From Neonectria sp. B-13 (taxonomy: Eukaryota; Ascomycota; Sordariomycetes; Hypocreales; Nectriaceae), in assembly GCA_002682825.1 (NCBI GenBank), contig NOKP01000010.1, positions 558,001-622,000 on the forward strand: a DNA stretch of 64,000 bases, in the 5' to 3' direction. The translations under genes were made by a program, and so were the position numbers. Below the pieces are notes generated by a model that saw only the letters and a list, made by a program, of their open reading frames with translations, ran no database searches and had not been told where the DNA came from. Numbering within the stretch: position 1 is the stretch's first letter; every line of letters starts with the position of its first letter. Below are positions 20,434 through 31,693 of the stretch, piece by piece.

Positions 20434-21312
20434 ATGATGGCTGCCGCGTCGCCCAAGATCACCCCAAAGCGCAAGCGCGGCGAGGAGCTGTGGCTATCGC
20501 CCATCAAGTTCTCCTTCGTGCCCCCGACCGCCTCGACCGACGACGACGGCAGCAACAGCCCGCGGTCCTCCGTCGCCCGCAAGTTCCGCGGCCTCGCTCT
20601 GGAAAGTGGGGGCGGGGCAGCCAGCGACGACAGTGATGCTATCGAGTCCCTCAGGAAGCGCCCGAGACCGGACGATGTGATGCTCGATGCTCCGCAGCTC
20701 GATGCTCCGCAGCCCAAAGATGACCCCAAAGATGCTCCCGACTTGGATATCAAGCCCGTCCTCCCGCTGCCGCTCTCGCTCTTGCTCTCGCCGCACCAAG
20801 CGCAAGAGGACCCCATCGAGCCGGCCGGGCTGCCGAACCCTGGCGGCGGCCTCAACCGCGCATACCCGTCCATCAACCGCTTAGCCGACTCCAAGTCGCG
20901 AGTCAAGAAGAGGACCGGCTCGCCTCCGCTGCGCTTGAGAAGGATGCCCAGACGGCCCGACGACGAGAGAGACGCCGCCGAGACCGACATTGTCGACCCG
21001 GTAAGAGCTGCTCTGACATGGCACGAGGACGAGATCACCGTGTACGACCCCGAAGACGAAGACGACGACGGCACCGGCATCAACGGCATCGGGTTCAAGC
21101 CGACTCCTGCCCTCGCTCAGGCTAGGGCCATGAAGAGAAGACAGCAAATGGCCGAATATCGCAAGCGGGAAGAGAGCGACGCCAGAGCCAAGCGCAGCCA
21201 ACGACGCCGTGCCGCGCCAGAGATCACCGGCCGATCGGGAGAGGAGTCTCCATCAAGGAAGGTCAGGTTCATGGATGCCGAAGCCCAGAATATTGCTATT
21301 ACAACAGGATGA
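20434..21312 (+). CDS. Conserved fungal protein of unknown function, nuclear-looking
   Basis: Intronless, 292 aa. I recognise no catalytic domain. The N-terminus has a basic cluster (PKRKRG at about 11-16) that could be a nuclear localisation signal, followed by LWLSPIKFSFVPP. The middle is disordered, with a small duplication (DAPQLDAPQPKDDPKDAP). The best conserved-looking part is about 185-255: ALTWHEDEITVYDPEDEDDDG then GINGIGFKPTPALAQAR and a charged basic helix (KRRQQMAEYRKREESDARAKR). This C-terminal arrangement recurs in sordariomycete proteins annotated as hypothetical. The adjacent ATG at 20437 is an equally possible start. Convergent with COX20. Confidence 0.75.
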   Translation: MMAAASPKITPKRKRGEELWLSPIKFSFVPPTASTDDDGSNSPRSSVARKFRGLALESGGGAASDDSDAIESLRKRPRPDDVMLDAPQLDAPQPKDDPKDAPDLDIKPVLPLPLSLLLSPHQAQEDPIEPAGLPNPGGGLNRAYPSINRLADSKSRVKKRTGSPPLRLRRMPRRPDDERDAAETDIVDPVRAALTWHEDEITVYDPEDEDDDGTGINGIGFKPTPALAQARAMKRRQQMAEYRKREESDARAKRSQRRRAAPEITGRSGEESPSRKVRFMDAEAQNIAITTG

Positions 21313-21754
21313 TACCATGCGGGTGTTCTAGAAGGACCTATTACGAACACATGCTGTATGATGGGGACTGGGGTTGGGCGGCAAGCTCGGATTTTGGCGT
21401 TTCATTTCTTTTCATTTTTGTGCTTCTTTCTTTAACGACAGCGGCCGCATCGGCTTGTATCTGGTCATCCTTGGTCGGAACGCTTCTACGGGTTATTGGT
21501 GTTACTTGGACGGGAACTACAGACGTTGACTCATGATTCTTCACTCCCCTTTATACCCAATTTTTGAAAGAACTCTTGGCCCTCGCCTCTTTATCGATGG
21601 AATTTAACGTCTTTAAACCACAAAGCCCCTAAACTTCTTTCTATCCTGTGAACCTTACTCTACTGTACAGGCGGGTCTGCTCGTTTCCACGGCCGTGGTC
21701 CGGTGGATGTCACACGTACTCATACACGGTGATACAAGATGGACCCCCTCAGGC
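21313..21754. other. Convergent intergenic region
   Basis: 3' flanks of the unknown protein gene and of COX20; nothing else seen. Confidence 0.5.
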
Positions 21755-22327
21755 TCACCAGAACCTGTACCAGGGCTTCTCCGCGGCCTTGCGCTCGGCC
21801 TCTAGCCGTAGATGCTCCCTCTTGGCGTCCATCAGCTTCTTCGCCTGTTCTTTCCGGGTTTCCGACACCACCTCGATCTGTCGCTTCATCAGTCGGCGCT
21901 CGACCCGTCGTAGGTACTGGCAGTATTCGTAGGATGCCACGCTTCCGATGACGAATATTCCGACAGCCCAGTTTGCGGCCTTGGCGGCGTTTCCTGGGAA
22001 TCGTCAGTGTGCCTGTGTGGGAGGATCGCGGGGCAGGACCTGGCGCCTCTCACCTTGGACCACAAACTTCAATCCTCCCAGACCAGCGCCGGAGGCAATT
22101 CCCGTAAGGAACCCCTGGCGGGCGCAGGGCGTGTTCGGTAGGTTTGTGAAGTCATCCTTCTTGATCATGCCCACGGCTTCTGTGATTGTCGGCCGGTCAT
22201 TGGGCTTCTGCGCTCCGTTCTCGGTAGGTGCTTCGTTCTGTTCGACCGGCTTGGACCAGACGTGCAGAGTCTTGTCGCCCGGCTGCACCTGCGGTTGCGG
22301 CTGTCCATCCTCCTGTGTTGGAGCCAT
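21755..22327 (-). CDS. cox20: Cytochrome c oxidase assembly protein COX20
   Basis: Inner mitochondrial membrane chaperone that holds newly made Cox2 during N-terminal processing and copper insertion. Minus-strand exons 22327-22054 and 21993-21755 (60-nt intron, GTGAGA donor, CCCAG acceptor) give 170 aa. The N-terminal 55 residues are polar. The conserved segment DDFTNLPNTPCARQGFLTGI leads into a first glycine-rich membrane helix (about 75-92). A second helix follows the splice site (WAVGIFVIGSVASYEY). The C-terminus is a charged helix of about 45 residues ending KPWYRFW. The matrix-side helix and two-span topology match fungal Cox20. It is divergent from DNA polymerase epsilon. Confidence 0.88.
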
Positions 22328-22868
22328 TTCTGGCTACCTCTGCGTCGCAATTGGTATCATGAAAGGCGGCCGAGGTTGTTGCAGGGCCAGCTCGAATATC
22401 GGCCGACCGATGATGAGTACACTGAAAATGGCGTTGGTCAGTCTCGGCCCCGAATGGTCCGTGCGTTGCGGACTGTCGTCTACTGTCCGCAATGCAATGA
22501 CAATCAAAATTCCATTAAACTAATAGTGGGACAGGAGCGAGCGTGTCGCGCTTGGCCTGGACGCGTCGATACGCGTCTTCCCAATCTACCAATCTGGGTC
22601 AAGGCTTTTGAGGCCAGGCCCTTTCTTACTGGCGTCGCTTTCGCAGACACTCCGCTGCACACGAAATCCATTGTTGACCTTCATCCTTGCTCAATTCGAC
22701 GGCGATCTTTATCTTCAGTCTAGGAACTCATTGTGCTGTGTCTGGTTCTTCTCATGACGGCTGCCGTGTTCCTTCGAGTGTCCCGGGCACAATAACTCGA
22801 AACCCGCTACGACCTTGTGATTATCCCATCCCCGTCCACCTCCCGTCGCAGGAGAGATTCCCCCCACG
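22328..22868. promoter_or_regulatory. Divergent promoter region, COX20 / DNA polymerase epsilon
   Basis: 541 bp. ACGCGTCGATACGCGTC at about 22560-22576 holds two ACGCGT hexamers, the MCB/MluI core that drives replication genes at the G1/S boundary in yeasts. Use in this fungus is inference. Confidence 0.45.
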
Positions 22869-25800
22869 ATGTCCAACACGAGCCTCCGCCGCCCGCAAAA
22901 GGGCTTCCGCCGCGGTGGCAAGTCCGCCTACCATGGTAATAACCGAACTCGCACATTCGCCGCCTCCTCTCGGGCAGAGGGCACCTCGGCAGACGAAAAA
23001 TGGGAGCGCAGTCGGTTAGCGCACACCATCGACGAGAACATGGGCTTCGCCCGATACGACAGCGGCAAGAAGAAGGAAGGCTGGCTTGTCAACGTCCAGC
23101 CCACATCGATCGAGGACGAAAGGATACCCCACGGTCGGGCTGCGCTCGACTGCTACTTCATCGAAGAAGACGGCTCGACATTCAAATCGACGGTGGAATA
23201 CGACCCTTACTTCTTGATTGCTGTCAAGAAGGGCCATGAGTCCGAGGTGGAGGAATGGGTCAAGAGGGTTCCTGGAGGCGGTGTCATCAAGTCGATTCGT
23301 CGAGTTGAGAAGGACGACTTGAACATGCCAAACCACCTGCTCGGTTACCGCCGAACATTCATCGAGCTCCGGTTCGCCAACGTCAACGACCTGCTGGCCG
23401 CGAGGAGGGACATCATGCCCATCGCGGAGAAGAACAAGAAGAACATGAATGCAATGGATGCATATGCCGAGGTTGCAACGTAAGTTGGATGCCCACGCCT
23501 GAAACTCGCAGGGTCTAATATGCATGCACAGCGCCAACAATGGCACGTTTGACCTCTTTGATGATTTACGAGATGATGACCGAAACATGAACAATTCGAT
23601 TTTGGATGCTAGCGACTTTATTGTCGACATACGGGAGTACGATGTCCCGTACCATGTAAGAGTAATGATAGACTTGGGTGAGCATTCTCTATCAGAATCA
23701 ATCGGGTTGGTTGCTAACAGAGGTTCTAGATATACGAGCTGGAAAATGGTACTTCGTCGAGGCCAAGCACGGCGTCACAAAGATATACCCCAGCGAGGAA
23801 AGGTCACTCCCAGCGGACCCTGTGGTAATGGCGTACGATATCGAGACAAGCAAGCTGCCTCTGAAGTTTCCCGACGCCGCCACCGATCAAATCATGATGA
23901 TTTCGTACATGATTGACGGCCAGGGTTTCTTAATTACGAACCGCCAAATCATCTCGGAAGACATAGGCGACTTTGAATACACCCCAAAACCCGAATACCC
24001 TGGCCCCTTCATGATCTTCAACGAGCCGGACGAGAAGGCTCTTATTGAGAGATTCTTCCTCCACATCAAGGAAGCTCGTCCTACAGTCATCGCGACCTAC
24101 AACGGTGACTTCTTCGATTGGCCGTTCGTGGAAGCAAGAGCAAGCGTCAACGGCATCGACATGTACCAGGAGATCGGTTGGAAGAAGGACAATGAGGACC
24201 AGTACAAGTGCAACTACAGCGTGCACATGGATTGCTTCCACTGGGTCAATCGAGACTCGTACCTGCCCCAGGGTTCTCGAGGCTTGAAGGCTGTCACAGT
24301 CGCAAAGCTTGGATACGACCCCGACGAGCTCGACCCTGAGTTGATGACACCCTACGCAATCGAGAGACCGCAGACTCTTGCAGAGTACTCCGTTTCAGAT
24401 GCAGTCGCCACCTACTACCTGTACATGAAATATGTGCATCCTTTCATCTTCTCTCTCTGTACCATTCTTCCCTTAGGTGGTGACGACGTCCTAAGGAAAG
24501 GAACGGGTACACTGTGCGAGATGTTGCTGATGGTGCAAGCATACGAGCGGGAAATTGTGCTGCCAAACAAGTACATCACTCCAAAAGAAGCGTTCTGGGA
24601 TGGTCATCTCCTTGATTCAGAAACGTATGTTGGTGGTCACGTCGAAAGTATCGAGGCTGGTGTTTTCCGAGCCGATATCCCGGTGGACTTCGCCGTCGAC
24701 CCCTCCGCCATAGATGACCTACTCACAGACTTGGATGCCGCTTTGAAGTTTGTTATCACTGTGGAGGAACAGAAGTCCTTCGACGACGTGGAAAACTATG
24801 AAGAGGTCAAGGCGCAAATCGCGAGCAGACTCATGAAACTGAAGGAGACTCCAAACCGCAACGAGACACCTCTAATCTACCATCTCGACGTTGCTTCTAT
24901 GTACCCCAATATCATGACCACCAATCGACTGCAGCCCGACTCGATGGTTAACGAATCAGACTGCGCTGCTTGCGATTTCAACCGGCCAGGAAAGACTTGT
25001 GACAGGAGGATGCCTTGGTCATGGAGAGGAGAGTATATTCCGGCGAAACGAGACGAATACAACATGATCCGACACGCTTTGGAAAATGAAAAATTCCCCG
25101 GAAAGTACCCGAATCAGCCAATGCGTCCATTCCAAGAGTTGAGTGCAGACGAGCAGGCGGCCCTTATCAGAAAACGTCTCCAACTCTACTCTCAGAAGGT
25201 CTACCACAAGATCCACGACTCCACCACCATTGTCCGAGAGGCCATTATCTGCCAACGGGAAAATCCTTTTTATATCAATACCGTCCGAGACTTCCGTGAC
25301 CGTCGATATGACTACAAGGGCAAGGCCAAGGAGTGGAAGGGGAAGACGCAGGCCCTCAAATCCTCCGGAGCAGCGCCGAACGAAGTCGAAGCCGCCGGAA
25401 AGATGATTATTTTGTACGACTCGCTCCAGCTCGCCCACAAGGTTATTCTCAACTCATTCTACGGTTACGTTATGAGAAAGGGATCCCGTTGGTACTCGTT
25501 AGAAATGGCTGGCGTTACCTGCTTGACTGGAGCCCACATCATTCAGATGGCCAGGCAGCTGGTCGAACGCCTCGGCCGACCTCTGGAACTGGATACTGAC
25601 GGTATTTGGTGCATGCTTCCGGCCACTTTCCCCGAAAACTTCTCATTCAAGATGAAGAACGGAAAGAAGCTCAACATCTCGTACCCTTGCGTCATGCTGA
25701 ACCACCTCGTCCACGCCAAGTTCACCAACCACCAATATCAGACCCTAACTGACAAGAAGACATTGAAATATGAGACGCACAGCGACAACTCCATCTTTTT

Positions 25801-28800
25801 CGAGGTCGACGGTCCCTACAAGGCCATGGTTCTCCCCACATCGAAGGAGGAAGACAAAAACTTGAAGAAGAGATACGCTGTTTTCAACGACGATGGAAGC
25901 CTGGCTGAGTTGAAGGGCTTTGAGATCAAGCGTCGTGGTGAGCTAAAGCTCATCAAGATCTTCCAGCAGCAAATCTTCAAGTTCTTTCTTGAGGGTACTA
26001 CGCTAGCGGAGTGCTACACAGCTGTAGCCAAGGTGGCCAACCAGTGGCTGGATGTGTTGCACAGCAAGGGCTCAACGCTGGCAGACCAAGAACTGATGGA
26101 GCTCATTTCAGAGAACCGAAGCATGTCCAAGACCCTCGAAGAGTACGGTACGCAAAAGTCGACCAGTATCACCACTGCCAAGCGTTTGGCAGATTTCCTG
26201 GGTGAGCAGATGGTCAAAGACAAGGGACTTAACTGCAAGTTCATTATCTGTGCTCGTCCCAAGAACGCGCCTGTCACAGAGCGAGCCGTCCCTGTCGCCA
26301 TCTTCTCAGCAGAAGAGAGTGTCAAGCGAACCTATCTCAAGAAATGGCTCAAGGAGGAACCTGCCGATACCGATCCGCGCGCACTCCTTGACTGGGATTA
26401 CTACCTCGAGCGTCTGGGTTCCGTCATCCAGAAACTCATCACCATCCCTGCTGCCCTCCAGAAAGTTAGCAACCCTGTCCCACGAGTTCCTCACCCCGAC
26501 TGGCTTCAAAGGAGGATCAATATCAAGGAAGACAGAATGAAGCAAAAGAAGATCTCCGATCTCTTCAGCAGCAAGGGCCCACTTGAGGATATTACGAATA
26601 TCAATGGCTCGCGCATGGACGATGTGGAGGATTTCGGTAGCAAGCTTCTCAAACCTAAGCTTGTCGCCTCGGCCATCGCCGCCTCTCAACCTGCGTCAAC
26701 GGTCCAGAAGCGGAAGTCTCCAGAGCCGGCTGAGAACCGAGACCCTCTAGCTGCGTTACCGAAGATTATGCCGAGTCCTTCGGATGACTACCCAGCATTC
26801 CTGGAGTACCAAAAACAGAAGTGGAAAATCCAGAAACAAGCACGCATTCGAAGACGACAGCTTTTTGGTGATCGGCGAGGCCACGCAGGCAGCAACATCC
26901 AACAGACTTTCATGAAGCAGGCACATGTCACTTACATGAACACTTGGCAGGTTCTGCACTTGAAGACGACTGACACACCTGGCATTGTTACGGCACACGT
27001 CTTGATCGACGCCAAGATTCACACGCTGAAGATCAATGTGCCTCGCCAAGTCTTTCTCAATCTCAAGGGCAAGGATTTGCCCGATGTTGAAGTGGATGGT
27101 TGTGAAGTCGAGCAGGTCAACTACACGCTGCCCAACGGTCACCCATCGAGCCATCTCTTCAAGCTTACCGTCCAAGAAGATACTTATTTCAACGAGAGCG
27201 AGAAATTCTCACTGCTTTTCAACCACCCCAGTGTGGAAGGTGTTTACGAGAAGCAGGTACCGCTGAATATTCGAGCTGTTCTTCGCCTCGGAAACCAATG
27301 TACCATCGACGAAAATCAGCATGCGGTGCTCGGAAAGGGGCTGGAGCAAGGTTTCGATCTCTCCGGTCTGAAGCGACCAGTCAAGCCACGAACATATCTC
27401 GACACGTCTCCCCTGGCTTACATCTACATATCTCACATCACCGCGGGCGAGCGTCAGATCTTTGGAATATTTTCCACTACGAGCGATCAAGCACACGTCG
27501 TCATCTTCCAGAAGAACAAGGATGCTGGACAGGACCTGCCGAACATGACCAGGATGTACTCCGATATGCTTTCCAAGCGATCCAAGGAGGCTGCTGGAAC
27601 AAACTGGCAGGATTGTTTCAGCTACCAGGAGAAGATTAACATCCGGATCACGCAGGTGACGACGCGACGGAAGGCCCACCTGGAGATTGGAGACGTTGTC
27701 AAGAAGATGCGCAAGGATGAACATCGACCGCAAATGTTGGTTATTCAGTCATCCCAGCGCAAGCTTCTTGTCCACGATGTCCCTATTCTTGGCGATTTCC
27801 CCATTCTTCCGCTCAAATACGATGCTTCAGATAGCTCTCTACCACCTCTGGGTTGGCAGTCTGTGATTGCTCGTCGCCTTGTTGGACACTACCTTGGCCT
27901 TGGATCGTGGATTCTACATCTCACTGCCTTGGCACGATACGGTGATGTCCCCCTCTGCAATCTTGAGCGTGACGATCCCCGATTCTTGATCGACATTGCC
28001 TACGCTCGCCGCCTGCAAGCCAATGGTGTTGTCCTCTGGTGGTCTCCTGGACCCCGCCCGGATCACGCAGGCTATGAAAGAGACGATATCCTCGGACCAC
28101 TTGACACGGTAAAGATGCCGAGCGTCAACAACCCAGGTACCTTCTCGTCAGTCTGCATAGACATTGACGTGCGAAATCTGGCCATCAACACCATCCTAAC
28201 ATCATCCCTCATCAACGAGCTAGAGGGTGCTGACTCTGTGTCCTTCAACCCGTCCGCAGATGACTCTGAAACTTTGGCATCAGAAAACGCCTTTGCCAAT
28301 GCGGGTGTACTCGTCCTGCGAGAGATGGTCAAGGCATGGTGGGCTGAAGCGTGCCGAGGAAGTACAATGGCAGATGTGCTGGTGCAGCACCTAGTCCGCT
28401 GGGTGGAGAATCCCGACTCGTTCATGTATGATCGAGCGTTGCATTACTACGTGCAGATGATGTCCCGCAAAGCCTTCCAGCAACTCATGGCCGACTTCCG
28501 CCGTGTGGGCTCCCAGGTTGTCTTTGCAAACGCCAATCGCCTCATCCTGCAAACTACCAAGGCCGAGGTTGGCAACGCCTATGCGTACAGCCAGTACATC
28601 ATCAAGTCAATCAAGAGCAAGCCCCTATTCCACTTTATCGACCTGGAGATTAAAGAGTACTGGGACTACTTGGTCTGGTATGACGAATTCAACTACGGAG
28701 GAAAGGCGTGTCAGGAGGTCATCGAGGCAGAGGAGCAGAATCTCGAAACAGTCATGCACTGGCAAATGGCGACATTCCTCCCCACGCAACTACAACCGAC

Positions 28801-29617
28801 GTTTCAGGACTGGGTAATAGAGTTCATCCAGTTGATGCATCAACTCAAGAGGCCGCAAAACACTGATCCTGATTCAACCCCCCGACTCACCCAGCTGCCA
28901 AACCGCAACTTGGAAGCCCAGGAGGGCCAGATCATCCTTGGCAAGGGTTTCGAGAAGCCTCTCAAGAAAGCCATTCTCGGGCTCGTCAACAAGCAGAAGC
29001 GCGAGCTGCTGCACCCCGAGTTTGCTGAGGACTACTCGTTCCCCAGCCTCCCGGGCTCACACCTTACCCCGAGGAACCCTATCCTTGAGCTCATCAAGTC
29101 TTTGATGCAAGTTCTTTCGCTCGACAAGAACATTACACTTGAGGCTCGCCTCCTCCGCAAAGAACTTCTGGCCCTCTTTGAGGTCCGCGAGTTCTCCAAG
29201 GACGGCACTTTTGCGAACCCCTCGGAGAGCCTCCGCATACCACAGCTATCTTGCGATAGCTGCACTATGACTCGCGACTTGGATCTATGCCGCGATGAAG
29301 ACCTCGTTAGCGACGGGGCTAGCTGGCGGTGCAGCTTCTGTGAGACTGAGTACGACCGTGTCGCGATTGAGGAGCGGTTGTTGGGCTTGGTCGAAGGATG
29401 GGTGGTTGAGTGGTCCACGCAAGACCTGAAGTGTGTGCGGTGCGGAGCACTGAGGCTGAATGACTTTATGGAGCACTGTACATGCAGTGGAGAGTGGAAA
29501 GAAGTTGTGTCGAGGAAGGAAGTGAACAAGAAGTTGGCTGTAATGAAGAGAGTGGCCAAGTTTTATGGCCTCAGGATGTTGGCAGACGTGGTGGAGGGTT
29601 TATATCAGGGTTTGTAG
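22869..29617 (+). CDS. pol2: DNA polymerase epsilon catalytic subunit
   Basis: Leading-strand replicase. Exons 22869-23479, 23532-23677 and 23730-29617 give 2214 aa, close to 2222 in yeast. The two 52-nt introns lie near the 5' end. The proofreading exonuclease has Exo I (YDIETSK, Asp289/Glu291), Exo II (TYNGDFFDWPF) and Exo III (YSVSDAVATYY). The polymerase core has motif A (DVASMYPNIM, Asp639), motif B (KVILNSFYGYVMRKGSRWY) and motif C (LELDTDGIW, Asp874/Asp876). The numbering runs one behind yeast. The inactive second polymerase-like half follows. The C-terminal zinc modules are CysA from about 2094 (CDSC ... CSFC) and CysB from about 2153 (CVRC ... CTC), used to bind the other subunits. 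All catalytic residues appear intact. The start MSNTSLRRPQKG leads directly into the conserved N-terminus. Confidence 0.98.
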
Positions 29618-30479
29618 CGGAGTTATAGGGAAGCATGGAAGAGGAGTTTGAGCTGGCATCAAAGGGCACGACGCAAGGTATACCTGGAATAGAATTGTTT
29701 TTGCACACGCTGCTTCTCCTCACTATAATTGGCAACCCTCCTCGCGATTTGCTTAACGATGCTAGTATAGCGACCATTTTCCCGGTGGGTGGAGACGGGT
29801 CCATCTGCATCTGCTGGGCGATATTCCCCGTTTGGATATATTCCCAACTCGGTTCGTGCGGCACTCAACGCTCGAGGTAACAAAGATATTCCTCAATAAT
29901 TCCTCTCTAGCTGGCTAGGCTAGTTCTTTAGTACGGCAATCGACCCGCGATCCCGTCCAAGATGGTTCATCCCTGCACGCCGTGGCCAGCTGCAGCCGCA
30001 CCAGTCAAGCCAACCCAATCCGCCATCATGCCAAAAGCCGTCATGACGGATTGCTGCACAAAAGAGGATCCCCCGCCAACGACAACCCCGCAGCGTTTGT
30101 CGTCACTCTGCTACAGCGCCGACAACTCATGCCATGTGTGGGATTTCTGTGGAATTCGATAGGGTAACTTATCCATGCGGGACATTGACTGATTTTCCCA
30201 CCCGAATTAGCCTGAAGTCGTGATGGAGCCAGCAGCTCCGTTCCGTCATGGGGACTGAAACCCCCCGCTGTTAAGCTGCAGTCTCCCGCCAAACCGACCA
30301 GTGGCTAAAACCTCACCGCGTCTCCGACCATCGGGATAATACCTTGGTGTTTTTTTTTTGGGGTTGGTTTCTATTTGTTTATTTATTCTTCGTATCCCCT
30401 CTTCGTCGCCCGTCTGGATTACAAGTGACCTTGCCATTCCCACCTCACCACCAGAAGTCAGCTCACACACAACCTCATC
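29618..30479. other. Intergenic: pol2 3' end and epimerase promoter
   Basis: 862 bp. A T9 run at about 30350-30360 and pyrimidine-rich sequence precede the epimerase. No gene or RNA recognised. Confidence 0.5.
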
Positions 30480-31505
30480 ATGGCCGACGCTTCCATCGCC
30501 TTCTTGCCCCTGGGCGCAATCATCCAGTCCTTCGTCGTCAACGGCACCAACATCGTCCAGGGCTTCCCCACCGCCGACGACTACGTCAAGCACAACACGC
30601 CCTTCTTCGGCGAGACCATCGGCCGCTGGGCCAACCGCATCAAGAACGCCCAGATCGACAGCCTCAACGGCGGCAAGGCTTACCCGCTCGTCGTCAACAA
30701 CGCCCCCAACCACCTCCACGGCGGCACCGTCGGCTGGGGCAAGCGGGTCTGGGACGGCCCCACCCCCGTCGGCCTCCGCGACGTCCCCGGCGTCGACGGC
30801 CTCCAGGGCGGCGAGAGCGTCGCCTTCAAGCTCGTCAGTGAGGACGGCGACGAGGGATACCCCGGCACTGTCGAGGCCACCATCGTCTACACCACCGGCA
30901 CCCAGCAGGTCGACGGCAAGCAGGCCATTGTCCTCGCCCTGGATTACGAGGCCAAGCTCGTGGGCGGCGCCGACGAGACCGTCATCAACCTGACCAACCA
31001 CTCGTACTTCAACCTCAGCGGCGAGCCCACCATCGAGGGCACCGTTGTGACCCTGCCCACCAACCAGAACCTCCTCTTCGACGAAGGCAGCATCCCCCTC
31101 GGCGGCCTGGAGCCCTACACCGGCATCGACGCTGACGTGCCCTTCACCCTCGGCGCCCAGGAGCCCAACGTCGACAACTGCTTCATCGTCAACACCGACC
31201 CGGCCTCGGTCCCCATTGACACCCGCAACGAGCCCCTGAAGCTCAACCTCGCCGCCCACCACCCCAAGACGGGCATCCACCTGGAGGTCCTCAGCACCGA
31301 GCCCGCCTTCCAGTTCTACACGGGCAAGCACATCGACGTTCCCGCCGTCGAGGGCCAGCCTGCCCGCGGCTCCCGGAGCGGCTTCTGCTGCGAGCCCGGC
31401 CGCTATGTGAATGCTTGCAACGTGCCCGAGTGGAAGAACATGGTCGTGGTTAAGAAGGGCGAGTCGTACGGGTCGAGGTTTGTGTACAAGGCGTGGGCGG
31501 ATTAA
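30480..31505 (+). CDS. Aldose 1-epimerase (galactose mutarotase)
   Basis: Interconverts alpha and beta anomers of galactose or glucose, feeding the Leloir pathway. Intronless, 341 aa, the usual length for stand-alone enzymes. Motifs include GETIGRWANRI at 44-54, NHLHGG with His80, and TNHSYFNLSG with His174 as the likely general acid. VDNCF carries the sugar-contacting Asp232, and GFCCEPGRYVNACN has Glu305 as the likely general base. Very strong C-ending codon preference suggests high expression. No signal peptide, so cytosolic. No other galactose-pathway gene is nearby. Confidence 0.95.
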   Translation: MADASIAFLPLGAIIQSFVVNGTNIVQGFPTADDYVKHNTPFFGETIGRWANRIKNAQIDSLNGGKAYPLVVNNAPNHLHGGTVGWGKRVWDGPTPVGLRDVPGVDGLQGGESVAFKLVSEDGDEGYPGTVEATIVYTTGTQQVDGKQAIVLALDYEAKLVGGADETVINLTNHSYFNLSGEPTIEGTVVTLPTNQNLLFDEGSIPLGGLEPYTGIDADVPFTLGAQEPNVDNCFIVNTDPASVPIDTRNEPLKLNLAAHHPKTGIHLEVLSTEPAFQFYTGKHIDVPAVEGQPARGSRSGFCCEPGRYVNACNVPEWKNMVVVKKGESYGSRFVYKAWAD

Positions 31506-31693
31506 ATGCCGGACATATATCCATACGGACCTAGTCTAAGATCTCGAATCAATAGCCTCAAGTCGTTACATTCGTCACAAGTAGTACTGAACAAGAGCCA
31601 CCGTGATGCACCTCACAAGTAGTTGAGCCACCAAAGTTGACCCGTGACACCACGCCGACCCAAACAAAAACCCGGGAGCATGAACGCCATACC

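Noticed and set aside
30246..31331. 361-codon minus-strand frame rich in Gly, Val, Asp
   Set aside because: Mirror of the strongly codon-biased epimerase gene; such antisense frames are expected from GC-rich third positions.
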